Shown: positions 8,167-16,657, numbered from the stretch's first letter. The stretch: 42,409 nucleotides of DNA from VBAS01 sp035318985 (GCA_035318985.1 DATHDP010000120.1:1-42409), one strand, 5' to 3'. Notes: generated by a model from the letters alone, not told the origin. Numbers and translations are program-made.

Positions 8167-8589
8167 ATGAGATCAGTATTTATTGCCCTGCTAACCATTC
8201 TATCGTTTTCGGTTTTTAGCCAAACAAAAGATGAGGCAGAAGTAAGAAATTTATTGGCAAAACAAAGTGCAGCCTGGAACCGAGGAGACATAGACGCATT
8301 TATGGTGGGCTATTGGGAAAGTGATTCCTTAATGTTTATTGGTAAATCTGGTGTTACCTACGGCTATAAAAATACATTGGCAAATTATAAAAAGAATTAC
8401 CCCGACACGGCTACAATGGGTAAACTTACATTCACTCTTATTCAAGTCAAACAACTTTCACCTGAATATTTTCATGTAACCGGTAAATATTATTTAACCA
8501 GGACAATTGGAGACGCAAGCGGACACTTTACGCTTATGTTCAGGAAAATTAATGGCAAATGGGTAGTTATTTCTGATCACAGTAGTTGA
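8167..8589 (+). CDS. Secreted DUF4440 / SnoaL-like (NTF2 fold) protein
   Basis: The 140-aa product has a signal peptide ending in VFSQ at about residue 19, then an NTF2-like cone fold domain. The DUF4440 signature is clear: AWNRGDIDAFMVGYWESDSL near residues 37-56, followed by the FIGKSGVTYGY turn and a C-terminal FRKINGKWVVISDHSS strand. Members bind small hydrophobic ligands or act as isomerase-like enzymes, but this one cannot be assigned a ligand. It is followed 29 nt later by the SPFH gene on the same strand. Confidence 0.85.
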   Translation: MRSVFIALLTILSFSVFSQTKDEAEVRNLLAKQSAAWNRGDIDAFMVGYWESDSLMFIGKSGVTYGYKNTLANYKKNYPDTATMGKLTFTLIQVKQLSPEYFHVTGKYYLTRTIGDASGHFTLMFRKINGKWVVISDHSS

Positions 8590-8618
8590 TTTTCTAAATT
8601 AAAAAAACGAACCTAATT

Positions 8619-9524
8619 ATGGCACTCATTATTGTTGGAATGATCGTACTTATCATTGGTATCGTCATTGCCCGTAACCCAGGCGCTGCTCAGCGTTATG
8701 CAGGAATTATAAAAATTTCCGGCATTGTTATTATGGTCATTGGCGTATTGATCGGATCAATTGTACAAATTGATGCCGGGCAGGTCGGTGTAAAAAAACT
8801 TTTTGGAAAAGTACAGAATGATGTGCTGCAAAGTGGACTTCACATGATCAATCCGTTGATAGAAGTAACCAGCCTTGATATTAAAACGCAAAATTATACG
8901 ATGAGCGGTGTTCACGACGAAGGTGCAAAAGCATCTGATGATGCGATCAGGGTTTTGACGGCGGATGGCCTCGAAGTGACCATTGATCTTACTGTTTTAT
9001 TTCGCCTTACAGAAGCAGATGCGCCGAGGCTGTTAAAAGAAACAGGAGAAAATTATGTAGATAAAATTGTAAGGCCAATAACAAGAACAAAGATCCGGGA
9101 CAATTCAGTTTATTATGATGCCATATCTCTTTATTCCACTAAACGGGATGAATTCCAAAATCGGATCTTTAAAAGTATAGAAGACGATTTTAGAAAAAGA
9201 GGTTTGTTCCTTGAGCAGCTGCTTGTTAGAAATATTACACTACCTCAATCTGTAAAAGCAACAATTGAAGGCAAGATCAATGCAGAACAGGAAGCGCAGA
9301 AAATGCAATTCGTTCTTCAAAAAGAAAAACAGGAGGCAGAGCGGAAAAGAGTAGAAGCACAAGGTATTGCAGATTATCAGCGGATCATTAACCAGGGATT
9401 AACTGAGCAGCAATTACAGTACGAACAAATAAAAGCGTTAAAAGAGATCGCTACTTCGCAAAATGCAAAGATCGTTGTGATGGGTAAAGGAAATACACCG
9501 CTTATACTTGATACAAAAAATTAA
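8619..9524 (+). CDS. SPFH/prohibitin family membrane protein
   Basis: The 301-aa protein starts with two hydrophobic segments (about 2-18 and 30-50), followed by the SPFH/band 7 domain (about 52-230, with VQIDAGQVGVKKLFGKV and the FRKRGLFLEQLLVRNITLP segment). A charged coiled-coil (about 230-275, EQEAQKMQFVLQKEKQEAER) precedes the C-terminus. Such proteins form large ring or cage assemblies on the membrane and often regulate membrane proteases. No FtsH or NfeD partner lies next to it. It converges on a small membrane-protein gene with a 10-nt gap. Confidence 0.9.
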   Translation: MALIIVGMIVLIIGIVIARNPGAAQRYAGIIKISGIVIMVIGVLIGSIVQIDAGQVGVKKLFGKVQNDVLQSGLHMINPLIEVTSLDIKTQNYTMSGVHDEGAKASDDAIRVLTADGLEVTIDLTVLFRLTEADAPRLLKETGENYVDKIVRPITRTKIRDNSVYYDAISLYSTKRDEFQNRIFKSIEDDFRKRGLFLEQLLVRNITLPQSVKATIEGKINAEQEAQKMQFVLQKEKQEAERKRVEAQGIADYQRIINQGLTEQQLQYEQIKALKEIATSQNAKIVVMGKGNTPLILDTKN

Positions 9525-9534
9525 TGTGAAACTA

Positions 9535-9750
9535 TTAATATTTGCCCCAGGTTCTATACAAATACCAAAGTAAAAGGCCAAGACTAATTACCAACCAAAC
9601 AAAGAAAAGTATGTGTACGAAAGAAGAATAGTTTTTGCTATACGCCAATTCAAAATAAATACCTGCAGTAACATTTATAAAAAGCCACATTAAAAAAGCA
9701 AAAAGTGAATGAAGTATCTTTCTGAAATACTTTGTCACCTCGGGGTCCAT
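9535..9750 (-). CDS. Small two-helix membrane protein
   Basis: A 71-aa protein beginning MDPEVTKYFRKIL with two membrane helices (about 14-32 and 44-65) and a short basic C-terminus (YLYRTWGKY). The ATG at 9750 is chosen because the frame upstream begins with a TTG and has no helix or motif; an ATG at 9759 is possible. It resembles the small uncharacterised membrane proteins common in Bacteroidota. It lies at the end of the minus-strand run, downstream of the GH25 gene. Function unknown. Confidence 0.65.
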   Translation of the reverse strand: MDPEVTKYFRKILHSLFAFLMWLFINVTAGIYFELAYSKNYSSFVHILFFVWLVISLGLLLWYLYRTWGKY

Positions 9751-9812
9751 GCTAAACATCAGACATTCAGTTTGATCATTGACAAGGTAAGCCAATATAA
9801 AAAAAGGTAAAA

Positions 9813-10589
9813 CTATTTAGCCATTAAAATGCTTCTGAATTGAAGTGAATCGCCATTAAAAACATTGAAATCAACTTTTGGAAGGATCCCATTCACTCTT
9901 CCTTCCTCGCTGTGTTGCCAAAAATCCCAATTGCGATCTATACGTGGAGTATCATATTGATAATAGTGTGCTGCCCATAAAGGATAACTGTTAAACTCTT
10001 TACCAAGATATCTTGAATAAAAAGCAACACTGGTATAAATAATGGGCTTTACATTGTAATAATTCTCTATAATATCCAGCCATTCTTTTAATTCCTTTTT
10101 TAATATGGCGGAGTTCACTCCATAAGTTTGTTCTATATCCACTACGGGTGGCAGATCTCCTTCTTCCAGGTCAACCATGCTGATAAAATTTTCAGCTTGC
10201 TCCCTCCCATCTTTTGTCGCAAGAAAAAAATGGTAAGCCCCGCGGATCATACCGGCTTGTTTTGATTTTTTCCAGTTTCTTTTAAATTGAGGATCGGTAT
10301 TGACGATCCCTTCTGTCGCTTTTATAAAAACAAAACCAAGTTGCACATTTCTTACTTTCATTCCTTTTACTGATTCCCATGAAATGTTTTGCTGGTACTT
10401 GGAAACATCGATACCATGTATCAGGTAATTTTCAGGGATAGAAATACCAAAAGCGGGATAACGAACAAACCGGGATCTGCGATTCTTCCACCATTCATAT
10501 CCGCCATAAATTGCGGCGACAGCAACAATTAAAAAAATAAGTATTGCCCATTTAAAATATTTGTTTTTCTTTTTGCTGCGGGTAGCCAT
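9813..10589 (-). CDS. GH25 family lysozyme, membrane anchored
   Basis: The 258-aa protein has a basic N-terminus and one membrane helix (about 13-29), then a GH25 barrel exposed to the periplasm. GH25 enzymes cleave the N-acetylmuramic acid-N-acetylglucosamine bond of peptidoglycan. The motifs GIDVSKYQ (D61), FVFIKATEG, RGAYHFF and the catalytic pair D151-x-E153 in PVVDIEQ are present, and the domain is complete. It follows the M1 peptidase on the same strand, but a perfect 14-bp hairpin sits between them, so co-transcription is doubtful. Confidence 0.9.
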   Translation of the reverse strand: MATRSKKKNKYFKWAILIFLIVAVAAIYGGYEWWKNRRSRFVRYPAFGISIPENYLIHGIDVSKYQQNISWESVKGMKVRNVQLGFVFIKATEGIVNTDPQFKRNWKKSKQAGMIRGAYHFFLATKDGREQAENFISMVDLEEGDLPPVVDIEQTYGVNSAILKKELKEWLDIIENYYNVKPIIYTSVAFYSRYLGKEFNSYPLWAAHYYQYDTPRIDRNWDFWQHSEEGRVNGILPKVDFNVFNGDSLQFRSILMAK

Positions 10590-10616
10590 GGTAAAGCGGG
10601 CACAAATTTAATTCGC

Positions 10617-10649
10617 CATACTAATGAATTTTGTTAATTCATTAGTATG
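10617..10649. terminator. Perfect 14-bp hairpin just after the M1 peptidase stop
   Basis: CATACTAATGAATT (10617-10630) pairs with AATTCATTAGTATG (10636-10649) around a TTGTT loop, directly after the stop codon at 10651-10653 (minus). It lacks a T tract, so it may act as a 3' end stabiliser or a weak terminator. Confidence 0.5.
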
Positions 10650-10650
10650 A

Positions 10651-12243
10651 TCATTCATTGATGACTTTTTTCAAATAAAACACTTTAGGATCAATAAGAA
10701 TATTTGTCTTGCTAGTAACTGTAGTTCCTTTTTTATCGACCATTAGTCTTTGAATGCCTGAATCGGTCTGTACATCTATTGGGATTGACATATCAAGATT
10801 CAACAGCTTAACCTGGTATTCGTTTTCCTTTGTTTTCTTTACAGATACTTCAAGCATATCAGTTGTATAAAGAAATAAATGAAATAGTGGATCGAGGCTT
10901 TTGCCATAAACTCCGCTAAAAAGTTTTTCTACATCAACTGTTACTACTGTGTTGTCATACGTATACTGCGGATCAGTGGCTAACTTTTTTAAAGTAGGAA
11001 AAAATTTATCATCCCCCATAATGTAACGAAGCGTATGCATAAAGAAAGCTCCCTTACCATAAATATCCCCTTGATAAGCACTGTCTGAATCAACCTGGTC
11101 GCCTCTTACAACAGGGATTTTATTTGAAGTGTTTTTTGCTGTTTGCCGCATCTTTTCCATGTACGCTTCTTCACCAGCTAACTCTCTTGTTGCCAAAGCA
11201 TCACCAAAAACACAGATGCCTTCCTGTATCCACATATGCGCCCAATCACGGTTAGTTACTTTGTTTGCCCACCATTCATGTCCGAATTCATGATGAAGAA
11301 GCCAGTCAAAATCTTTACCTCCCACTTTTTCATACCTGTATTTATTGCCATACGCAATGTTGGTCTGATGCTCCATGCCGAGGTGTGGCGTTTCAGAAGC
11401 ACGGATCGCTTCTTTTACCCAAGGATATTCTCCAAAATATTTTTCCTGTATCCTACAGGATTGCTCATAGAGGTCAAGAAAATGCTTTGCCTTATCAAAA
11501 TTTTCTTCCAGCACATAATATTCGATTGGCACTTTATTGCCATTAACCGTTGTGTACATTCTTGTTGCCAGCTTATATTTTCCTATATTGAAAAGAATAC
11601 AATAATTGCTAATGGTATAATTAGTTTTCCAATGAAAAGTTGTTTTATCATTTTTTGTCGTTGTTGTTTGTAAAATGCCTGGTGCAGTTACAATCAATCC
11701 TTTTGGAACAGTAATGATCATATCAGCGCCTTCATTTGGCTCATCGCTAGGATGATCTTTACAGGGAAAATAAATTTTTGCGCCTTCACCCTGGCAGGTA
11801 ATCGATATCCAAGGATTGCCTTTTGAATCTTTATCCCATTGAAAGCCGCCAGTCCATGGTGGTCTTATGGCAATAGCTGGCTTGCCACCATAAGCAACTT
11901 TCACTTTTAATTTTCCTGCAGGCAATTCCTGTGATAATGGAATTTTTATATAATCATCATTCGTATGAGTATAAGTTTGAGTTTTTCCATTAACCCAAAG
12001 CTGGCTGATCTTAAGTCCATGCCAGAAATCGAATAACAAATTATTAGTTGGCTGCAAAAGGTTAAGGTCAATCTCTGTATATCCATTGATTGATTTCTCA
12101 GTTGGATTTACTTCTAATGCCACCGTATAATGACGAATATCCATGATGGCCTGTTCTGGTTTTAATACGCCACCGGATTTTAGATTTTGCGCTTTTGCAT
12201 AACTAGAAAATAAAAGGAGGAATACAAGAATTGAATTGCGCAT
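10651..12243 (-). CDS. M1 family metallopeptidase (aminopeptidase N-like)
   Basis: The 530-aa product has a signal peptide ending near KAQ (residue 19), so it is exported. M1 enzymes remove N-terminal residues from peptides. The N-terminal saddle domain is followed by a thermolysin-like domain with the zinc motif HEFGHEWW (H318, E319, H322), the third ligand E341 in WIQEG, and LGMEHQT, a variant of the usual GAMEN exopeptidase motif. It is shorter than classical PepN because the C-terminal helical domain is largely missing, common in Bacteroidota. It lies 20 nt after the acylphosphatase gene and is probably part of the ATP-grasp operon. Confidence 0.9.
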   Translation of the reverse strand: MRNSILVFLLLFSSYAKAQNLKSGGVLKPEQAIMDIRHYTVALEVNPTEKSINGYTEIDLNLLQPTNNLLFDFWHGLKISQLWVNGKTQTYTHTNDDYIKIPLSQELPAGKLKVKVAYGGKPAIAIRPPWTGGFQWDKDSKGNPWISITCQGEGAKIYFPCKDHPSDEPNEGADMIITVPKGLIVTAPGILQTTTTKNDKTTFHWKTNYTISNYCILFNIGKYKLATRMYTTVNGNKVPIEYYVLEENFDKAKHFLDLYEQSCRIQEKYFGEYPWVKEAIRASETPHLGMEHQTNIAYGNKYRYEKVGGKDFDWLLHHEFGHEWWANKVTNRDWAHMWIQEGICVFGDALATRELAGEEAYMEKMRQTAKNTSNKIPVVRGDQVDSDSAYQGDIYGKGAFFMHTLRYIMGDDKFFPTLKKLATDPQYTYDNTVVTVDVEKLFSGVYGKSLDPLFHLFLYTTDMLEVSVKKTKENEYQVKLLNLDMSIPIDVQTDSGIQRLMVDKKGTTVTSKTNILIDPKVFYLKKVINE

Positions 12244-12263
12244 GAAAGTTGATTTTTTGAAAG

Positions 12264-12533
12264 TTACCTGATAATCCTGAAACCATTAAACTCCTCAAGC
12301 CTGAGTTCTTCAACGATCACATCATCCACCCTTGCTTTTGGCGGACCTTGCTTGCACCAATTAATAAATTTTTGAAGTGTCTCTTCTGGAGCAGTTGCTG
12401 TTATCTCCACATTTTTATCAGGAAGGTTTTTTACCCATCCCTTTATACCTGTAAGGTCGGCAACATCCTTTGCCGTTGCCCTGTAAAAGACGCCCTGCAC
12501 TTTTCCTTTAATGGTAAGCCGTACGGTTTTCAT
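12264..12533 (-). CDS. acyP: Acylphosphatase
   Basis: The complete 89-aa protein hydrolyses carboxyl-phosphate bonds such as acetyl- or carbamoyl-phosphate. It has the family motif KGKVQGVFYRATAKD with catalytic R18, and GWVKNLPDKNVEI with catalytic N36. It lies 21 nt after the ATP-grasp-SET gene and 20 nt before the M1 peptidase gene. ATP-grasp ligases work through acyl-phosphate intermediates, so its place in this run may be functional, but acylphosphatases are often mobile in gene order and the link is inference. Confidence 0.92.
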   Translation of the reverse strand: MKTVRLTIKGKVQGVFYRATAKDVADLTGIKGWVKNLPDKNVEITATAPEETLQKFINWCKQGPPKARVDDVIVEELRLEEFNGFRIIR

Positions 12534-12554
12534 ACAGCTAAAATAAAAACTATT

Positions 12555-14048
12555 TTATCTTGTCCGACGCTGCAACCCGTTTGATTTAAGCCCTGATCTC
12601 AATCTCAATTCTCTTCTTTGTTTTTCCAATACTGATTCGCGATGAGTAACTGAATTGTTGGGAATTCCCATGATGAGTCCGCGACAGTTTGGAGAACCGC
12701 AGTTACAATGGAATGGCTCCATATTTTTATCTAAGAACTGAGCATAATCAAGTGTAAGCTCTTCGCCTTTTTTAATTTTCCGAAGTGCTACAACATCTAA
12801 TCCATCATAAGCACAGTTAGGGTTACAACTATGATTTTGCGGAGCCCATTCTGTTGGGTCAGCGTCCCAAATAATAAAAACTTCTTTGCTTATAGGATAT
12901 GCATAGCGACGGAAATGTTCCTGTTCATTCTCATTCCAGTTCTCCATTGCATGACGACGGGTAACAAGACGCTGAGGCATTTCTTCTCCATTAAAAACAA
13001 TATAGTCGCGTGGTAATTCACGTTTAGCATAAATACCAAATCCGGCAATTGAATTTCCTTTTACATCATAGCATTTTTGTTTGCGCTGATGACGGTTCAT
13101 TGCTTCTTCAATGATCAGTTTAAGGAAACCAGCTTGCCCGATGCCATCATATTTCAAAATAAAATCAGCGGAACCTTCGTAGCCATCTGTATAAAAAACA
13201 GAACAGGTAAAATTCACTTCAAGAAAAAATACTTCGCCTTTATCATTTACCCTGAAATCCATTCTTCCATACCCAACAGCGCCAAATCCAAGAAAGATCT
13301 TCTTAGATGCTTCACGAAGCTTTTTATCAAGCTCCGCATCTTCACAAGGAAAGTTGCAATCAGGATGAAGTTCAGATGTTTTTAATGAATAAGTTTTAAA
13401 TTCTTTTCCTTCGGGAAACCTGTATTCAACAGGGCGAAAAGCAATACATTCTTTTTCATTTTCCGGATCAGCACTCACCAAGACAGTATACTCTCGACCG
13501 GCAATATATTCATCTATCAGAAGCGGACCATACTCATCTATGATCTCCGCACATTTTGCCTTTAACTCTTCTATATTATTTACCAATGAATGCTCATCCA
13601 CCCCAAGGCTATCGCCTGCATGTGCTGGTTTTACAAACAATGGGTATTTTAAATGCTGAGTAGCACTTTCAATTTCTTCTAATGTATCTATAATTGCATA
13701 AGCAGGGATTCTTACTCCTTCACAATAGGCCACATATTTCATTAACCGTTTAGGAACATCAAAAAGTTTTGTGCTGGGGCCAGTAACAGGAATATTCAGC
13801 ATATCGGCATTGAAATAAATATCATAGCCGGGAGTTTCCCAATCAGGATAACCTTCACAAAGGTTAACGAAACAGTCATAACCCTTTTTCTTAAGCTCTT
13901 TAAGCTGTTTGTAAGTAGTTAATTTACTGATCAGCACATGATCCATCTCTGCTTCGGGCATTAGCGAAGAAAGATTGCGAATAGGATCATAGAGCTGGTA
14001 ATCTACTTTGGAATGCGAATAGTCAGGTTGAAGCACACAAATCTTCAT
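12555..14048 (-). CDS. ATP-grasp ligase fused to a SET-domain methyltransferase
   Basis: The 497-aa protein joins two enzymes. Residues 1-315 form a D-Ala-D-Ala-ligase-like ATP-grasp unit: CFVNLCEGYPD N-terminal loop, K140 in LFVKP, the glycine-rich AHAGDSLGV loop, DE179-180 and the Mg site R262-M-D264 with E277 and N279 in FLEVNF. Residues 325-457 form a SET domain: GNSIAGFGIYAKREL, the SAM-site motif NHSCNPNC (405-412), GEELTLDYA (428-436) and a post-SET zinc motif C448, C450, C455, with C408 as probable fourth ligand. SET enzymes methylate lysines. The C-terminal 40 residues are Arg-rich. A second ATP-grasp gene lies 48 nt upstream. Substrates are unknown; a peptide or protein tail is plausible. 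Confidence 0.88.
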   Translation of the reverse strand: MKICVLQPDYSHSKVDYQLYDPIRNLSSLMPEAEMDHVLISKLTTYKQLKELKKKGYDCFVNLCEGYPDWETPGYDIYFNADMLNIPVTGPSTKLFDVPKRLMKYVAYCEGVRIPAYAIIDTLEEIESATQHLKYPLFVKPAHAGDSLGVDEHSLVNNIEELKAKCAEIIDEYGPLLIDEYIAGREYTVLVSADPENEKECIAFRPVEYRFPEGKEFKTYSLKTSELHPDCNFPCEDAELDKKLREASKKIFLGFGAVGYGRMDFRVNDKGEVFFLEVNFTCSVFYTDGYEGSADFILKYDGIGQAGFLKLIIEEAMNRHQRKQKCYDVKGNSIAGFGIYAKRELPRDYIVFNGEEMPQRLVTRRHAMENWNENEQEHFRRYAYPISKEVFIIWDADPTEWAPQNHSCNPNCAYDGLDVVALRKIKKGEELTLDYAQFLDKNMEPFHCNCGSPNCRGLIMGIPNNSVTHRESVLEKQRRELRLRSGLKSNGLQRRTR

Positions 14049-14096
14049 ACGATCATTTTAGTTAATAAAAAGTATTGAAACGGCTTTATTGCGTTG

Positions 14097-15242
14097 TTAT
14101 TTATTGATAAGCTTAGCCGCCTTAATGTATTTGAGTTTTGTTTGCAGGGCATTTTCAATAATTGCCCCAAGCATGTCGCTGAATTTCTCATTGCCCAACC
14201 TTACCATAGCGCCAATCGAAGTGTGGTTCTCATCCTCGCTTAATCCGCATTGTGAATTTACTTCCAGCACATACATTTTACCGGTTGCCTTATCCATTCG
14301 GATATCAATCCGGCCATAACCTGTACCTCGCACTGCACAATAAGCATCGATGCTTAATTGTTTGATCGCATGTTCTAATTGCGCATTGGGTTTAAAATAC
14401 TCCCAAAGGTTTTCATACTCATGCTCACCTACCGGCTTTTCATTTTCATAAGTATCCCAAAGCCTGTCAAAAGAAAGGAATTTTTCATTCTCCGGCAGCT
14501 TTTCATTAAAAACCCTTTCAACCGGTTGATAAACCTGGATATCATCCGGCTGATCATAAGAGCCGGTAACAAATGTTGTGAACTCAGGACCCGCGATAAA
14601 TTTCTCTGCTACTAGTCCGCCAAATGTAAAATCCCAACCATGATAACCTTTATAAAGCTCATCTATCACTTTTCTTAATTCATCATCGCTGTTCACTACG
14701 TTTTTTAAACCAAGTCCCATACTTCCACCAGATACAGCAGGCTTAGCGATAACTGGTGTACCGATATAATCGCAAACCCCTGTTACATCCTGCGCTGGAT
14801 TAGTAATGGCTTTCCATAAAGAATTGGGAACATGAGCATCATCAAATGCCTGTTTCATAGTGATCTTGGAAGTGGTAAGATGATAATACTTTTCTCTTGA
14901 GCCCGTATAAATAAGTTCTTTCTCTTCGAGATATTTGATAACAGACAAACCAGGAGCTCCGTTTACTTCATCGCCATCGCATAAGTTAAACACCAGTGGG
15001 ATATGACCATTTGCTGAAGCAGCAATTTTATCAATGATTGTTTTATAATCATTGATCGTTACATACTGCCATTTCCATGGAAGACCTAATTCATCAAAAG
15101 CTTTAGCGAATTCTTTTATGTTGGCATCGAAGTCGTAATAGTATTTTAGATTCGGATCATCCGTATCTAATTGTGGGGCCACAATCCAAACAAAATATGG
15201 TTCAGCCTTCAGGAGACTTGTATGCTTCGATCCTTCAGTCAT
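14097..15242 (-). CDS. ATP-grasp ligase, D-Ala-D-Ala ligase-like
   Basis: The 381-aa cytoplasmic protein is a second ATP-grasp ligase. It has a Ddl-like N-terminal loop LVFNLCDGDEVNGAPG (83-98), K167 in IAKPAVSGGSMGLG, the adenine-binding E213-K214 segment AEKFIAGPEF, and Mg ligands D313 in GRIDIRMD plus E327 and N329 in VLEVNSQCG. It is longer than Ddl, with a large insert around residues 230-290 between the central and last motifs. It is the first gene of the minus-strand run and partners the ATP-grasp-SET gene. It is unlikely to be the housekeeping Ddl because of the insert and context. ATP-dependent carboxylate-amine ligation is expected; substrates unknown. Confidence 0.85.
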   Translation of the reverse strand: MTEGSKHTSLLKAEPYFVWIVAPQLDTDDPNLKYYYDFDANIKEFAKAFDELGLPWKWQYVTINDYKTIIDKIAASANGHIPLVFNLCDGDEVNGAPGLSVIKYLEEKELIYTGSREKYYHLTTSKITMKQAFDDAHVPNSLWKAITNPAQDVTGVCDYIGTPVIAKPAVSGGSMGLGLKNVVNSDDELRKVIDELYKGYHGWDFTFGGLVAEKFIAGPEFTTFVTGSYDQPDDIQVYQPVERVFNEKLPENEKFLSFDRLWDTYENEKPVGEHEYENLWEYFKPNAQLEHAIKQLSIDAYCAVRGTGYGRIDIRMDKATGKMYVLEVNSQCGLSEDENHTSIGAMVRLGNEKFSDMLGAIIENALQTKLKYIKAAKLINK

Positions 15243-15286
15243 GCAGAATCTAATGGAATTAGTTAATCTTTATAGATTAAACAATG

Positions 15287-15308
15287 TAAACTTAATTATA
15301 AACTTAAT
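15287..15308. repeat. Tandem direct repeat upstream of the ATP-grasp operon
   Basis: TAAACTTAAT occurs at 15287-15296 and 15299-15308, a 12-bp period, about 45-65 nt upstream of the ATP-grasp start. It sits in the 279-nt divergent gap 15243-15521, where it could be a regulator site or an AT-rich promoter zone. The rest of that gap shows no RNA gene or clear consensus promoter. Confidence 0.4.
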
Positions 15309-15521
15309 ATAATGCTCATAACTCACCCATTTATTTAATAGATTATTGATGATTGTGGATAATATTTAACTTCTATCAAACGATTCATCATGCTTTAAGG
15401 TATGTTATCCTTTGGTTGATCTCAATATCATCACATGCACAACAACCCAATATCATTAATATGAATGATGATGATCATGATGCAGATGCAATAAAAGAGT
15501 TTTAATTACTTTGGGTACTAT

Positions 15522-16091
15522 ATGCGATCTCTCTGGAAATTATACCTGAAACTGGAAGGCTGGAAAGCAGTGAATGAATTTCCCAATCATTTAAAAAAAG
15601 CTGTTGCCATTATAGGTCCACATACATATTGGAAAGATTTTACGATTGGCCTTGCAGCCAGAAGTGTTTTAAAAATTAAACACGGTAAGTATCTCGGCAA
15701 AGCAGAGCTTTTCAAAGGACCGTTTGGTTTTTTATTTCGCTGGCTCGGCGGTACGCCAGTTGATCGTTCAAGTAAACAGGGCGTTGTTGAACAGGTAGTT
15801 GATAAATTCAATAATGCGGAGAATTTAGTTATTGCATTATCACCTGAAGGAACAAGAAAGAAGGTTGATAAGCTAAGAACAGGGTTTTATTATATAGCTA
15901 AAAAAGCCAACGTACCGATCGTAATGGTAGGCCTTGATTATTTAAAAAAGGAATTAAGTGTTTCGGAACCGTTTTATACAACCGATGATGAAACAGCAGA
16001 CTTTAGAAAGATCATTGAATTTTTTACACCGTTAAAAGAATATTATCCTGACCAGGGGTTTGAACATTTGCTGGAAGAGTATAAACAATGA
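15522..16091 (+). CDS. Lysophospholipid acyltransferase family protein (PlsC-like)
   Basis: The 189-aa protein has the acyltransferase HX4D motif (H34 to D39 in GPHTYWKDF), the glycerol-phosphate binding segment GGTPVDRSS and the SPEGTRKK motif (E109, G110). It would transfer an acyl chain to a glycerolipid-type acceptor at the inner membrane. It is short compared with PlsC (about 240 aa) and lacks an N-terminal membrane helix, as in the compact family seen in Bacteroidota. TACTTTG lies just upstream of the start, close to the -7 consensus. Its stop abuts the stop of the asparaginase gene; together they read TGATCA. Confidence 0.85.
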   Translation: MRSLWKLYLKLEGWKAVNEFPNHLKKAVAIIGPHTYWKDFTIGLAARSVLKIKHGKYLGKAELFKGPFGFLFRWLGGTPVDRSSKQGVVEQVVDKFNNAENLVIALSPEGTRKKVDKLRTGFYYIAKKANVPIVMVGLDYLKKELSVSEPFYTTDDETADFRKIIEFFTPLKEYYPDQGFEHLLEEYKQ

Positions 16092-16580
16092 TCACTTCAC
16101 TTCTTCAAAAACTCCCGTCTCTTTATTCTTTCTTACATTATCCCAATGAAAATAACGGCCATTCATTGCAACGTAGACTCCGGGAACCAGTGTTTGTGCA
16201 AAAGCTAATGCGCTGCCCAGGTTGAAGAGACCGTCACTACTTCCAAACTTTATAGGTATCATCGCTCCGGTAAGCACTACAGTTTTGTTTTTCACTTTTG
16301 CGGCAAGCATTTGAGCAGTTTCAGCCATAGTATCTGTACCGTGGGTGATAACGATCTTATTTTCCTCACAACTATTGCATTGATGAGCGATCAATTCCCG
16401 GTCATGATCGGTCATTTCAAGACTATCGATCATCATTAATGTTCTTATTTCTACCGGCACCAGGTTCCTGCCCAATCCAAGCAGCTCATTTAAATGTGTG
16501 TCTTTAAAATATAGCTGACCGTTCAATTCATTGTATTCCTTATCAAAAGTGCCGCCGGTAATAAAGATGCGGATTGCCAT
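16092..16580 (-). CDS. Short asparaginase-like protein (N-terminal domain only)
   Basis: The 162-aa protein matches only the N-terminal domain of L-asparaginases (about 330 aa). Present are the first catalytic Thr T11 in TGGTFDK, the THGTDTM motif (T82, D83) and a late lysine in NVRKNKE where the catalytic Lys is expected. The C-terminal domain that completes the active site at the dimer face in the usual enzymes is absent. The frame is intact and ends directly after the domain, so it looks like a natural short family and not a broken gene. It could hydrolyse asparagine or another amide. It is convergent with the acyltransferase and divergent from the NamZ gene. Confidence 0.8.
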   Translation of the reverse strand: MAIRIFITGGTFDKEYNELNGQLYFKDTHLNELLGLGRNLVPVEIRTLMMIDSLEMTDHDRELIAHQCNSCEENKIVITHGTDTMAETAQMLAAKVKNKTVVLTGAMIPIKFGSSDGLFNLGSALAFAQTLVPGVYVAMNGRYFHWDNVRKNKETGVFEEVK

Positions 16581-16657
16581 AAATAAAATTTACATGGTGA
16601 AATTATGGAATCCTGATGAGCTAAGAATATGAGTCTAATTATTCAGAACTTAGCGCC

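Noticed and set aside
11236..11673. 145-codon plus-strand frame opposite the M1 peptidase gene
   Set aside because: It lies wholly inside a strongly supported gene on the other strand and has no recognisable domain.
15461..15505. 14-codon ORF (MNDDDHDADAIKEF) before the PlsC-like gene
   Set aside because: It is very short, made mostly of a simple GAT-rich stretch, with no ribosome site or partner. Probably chance.
16092..16580. Asparaginase gene considered a truncated pseudogene
   Set aside because: The frame is intact, keeps all visible catalytic residues and ends exactly at the neighbouring stop; a short natural family is more likely.
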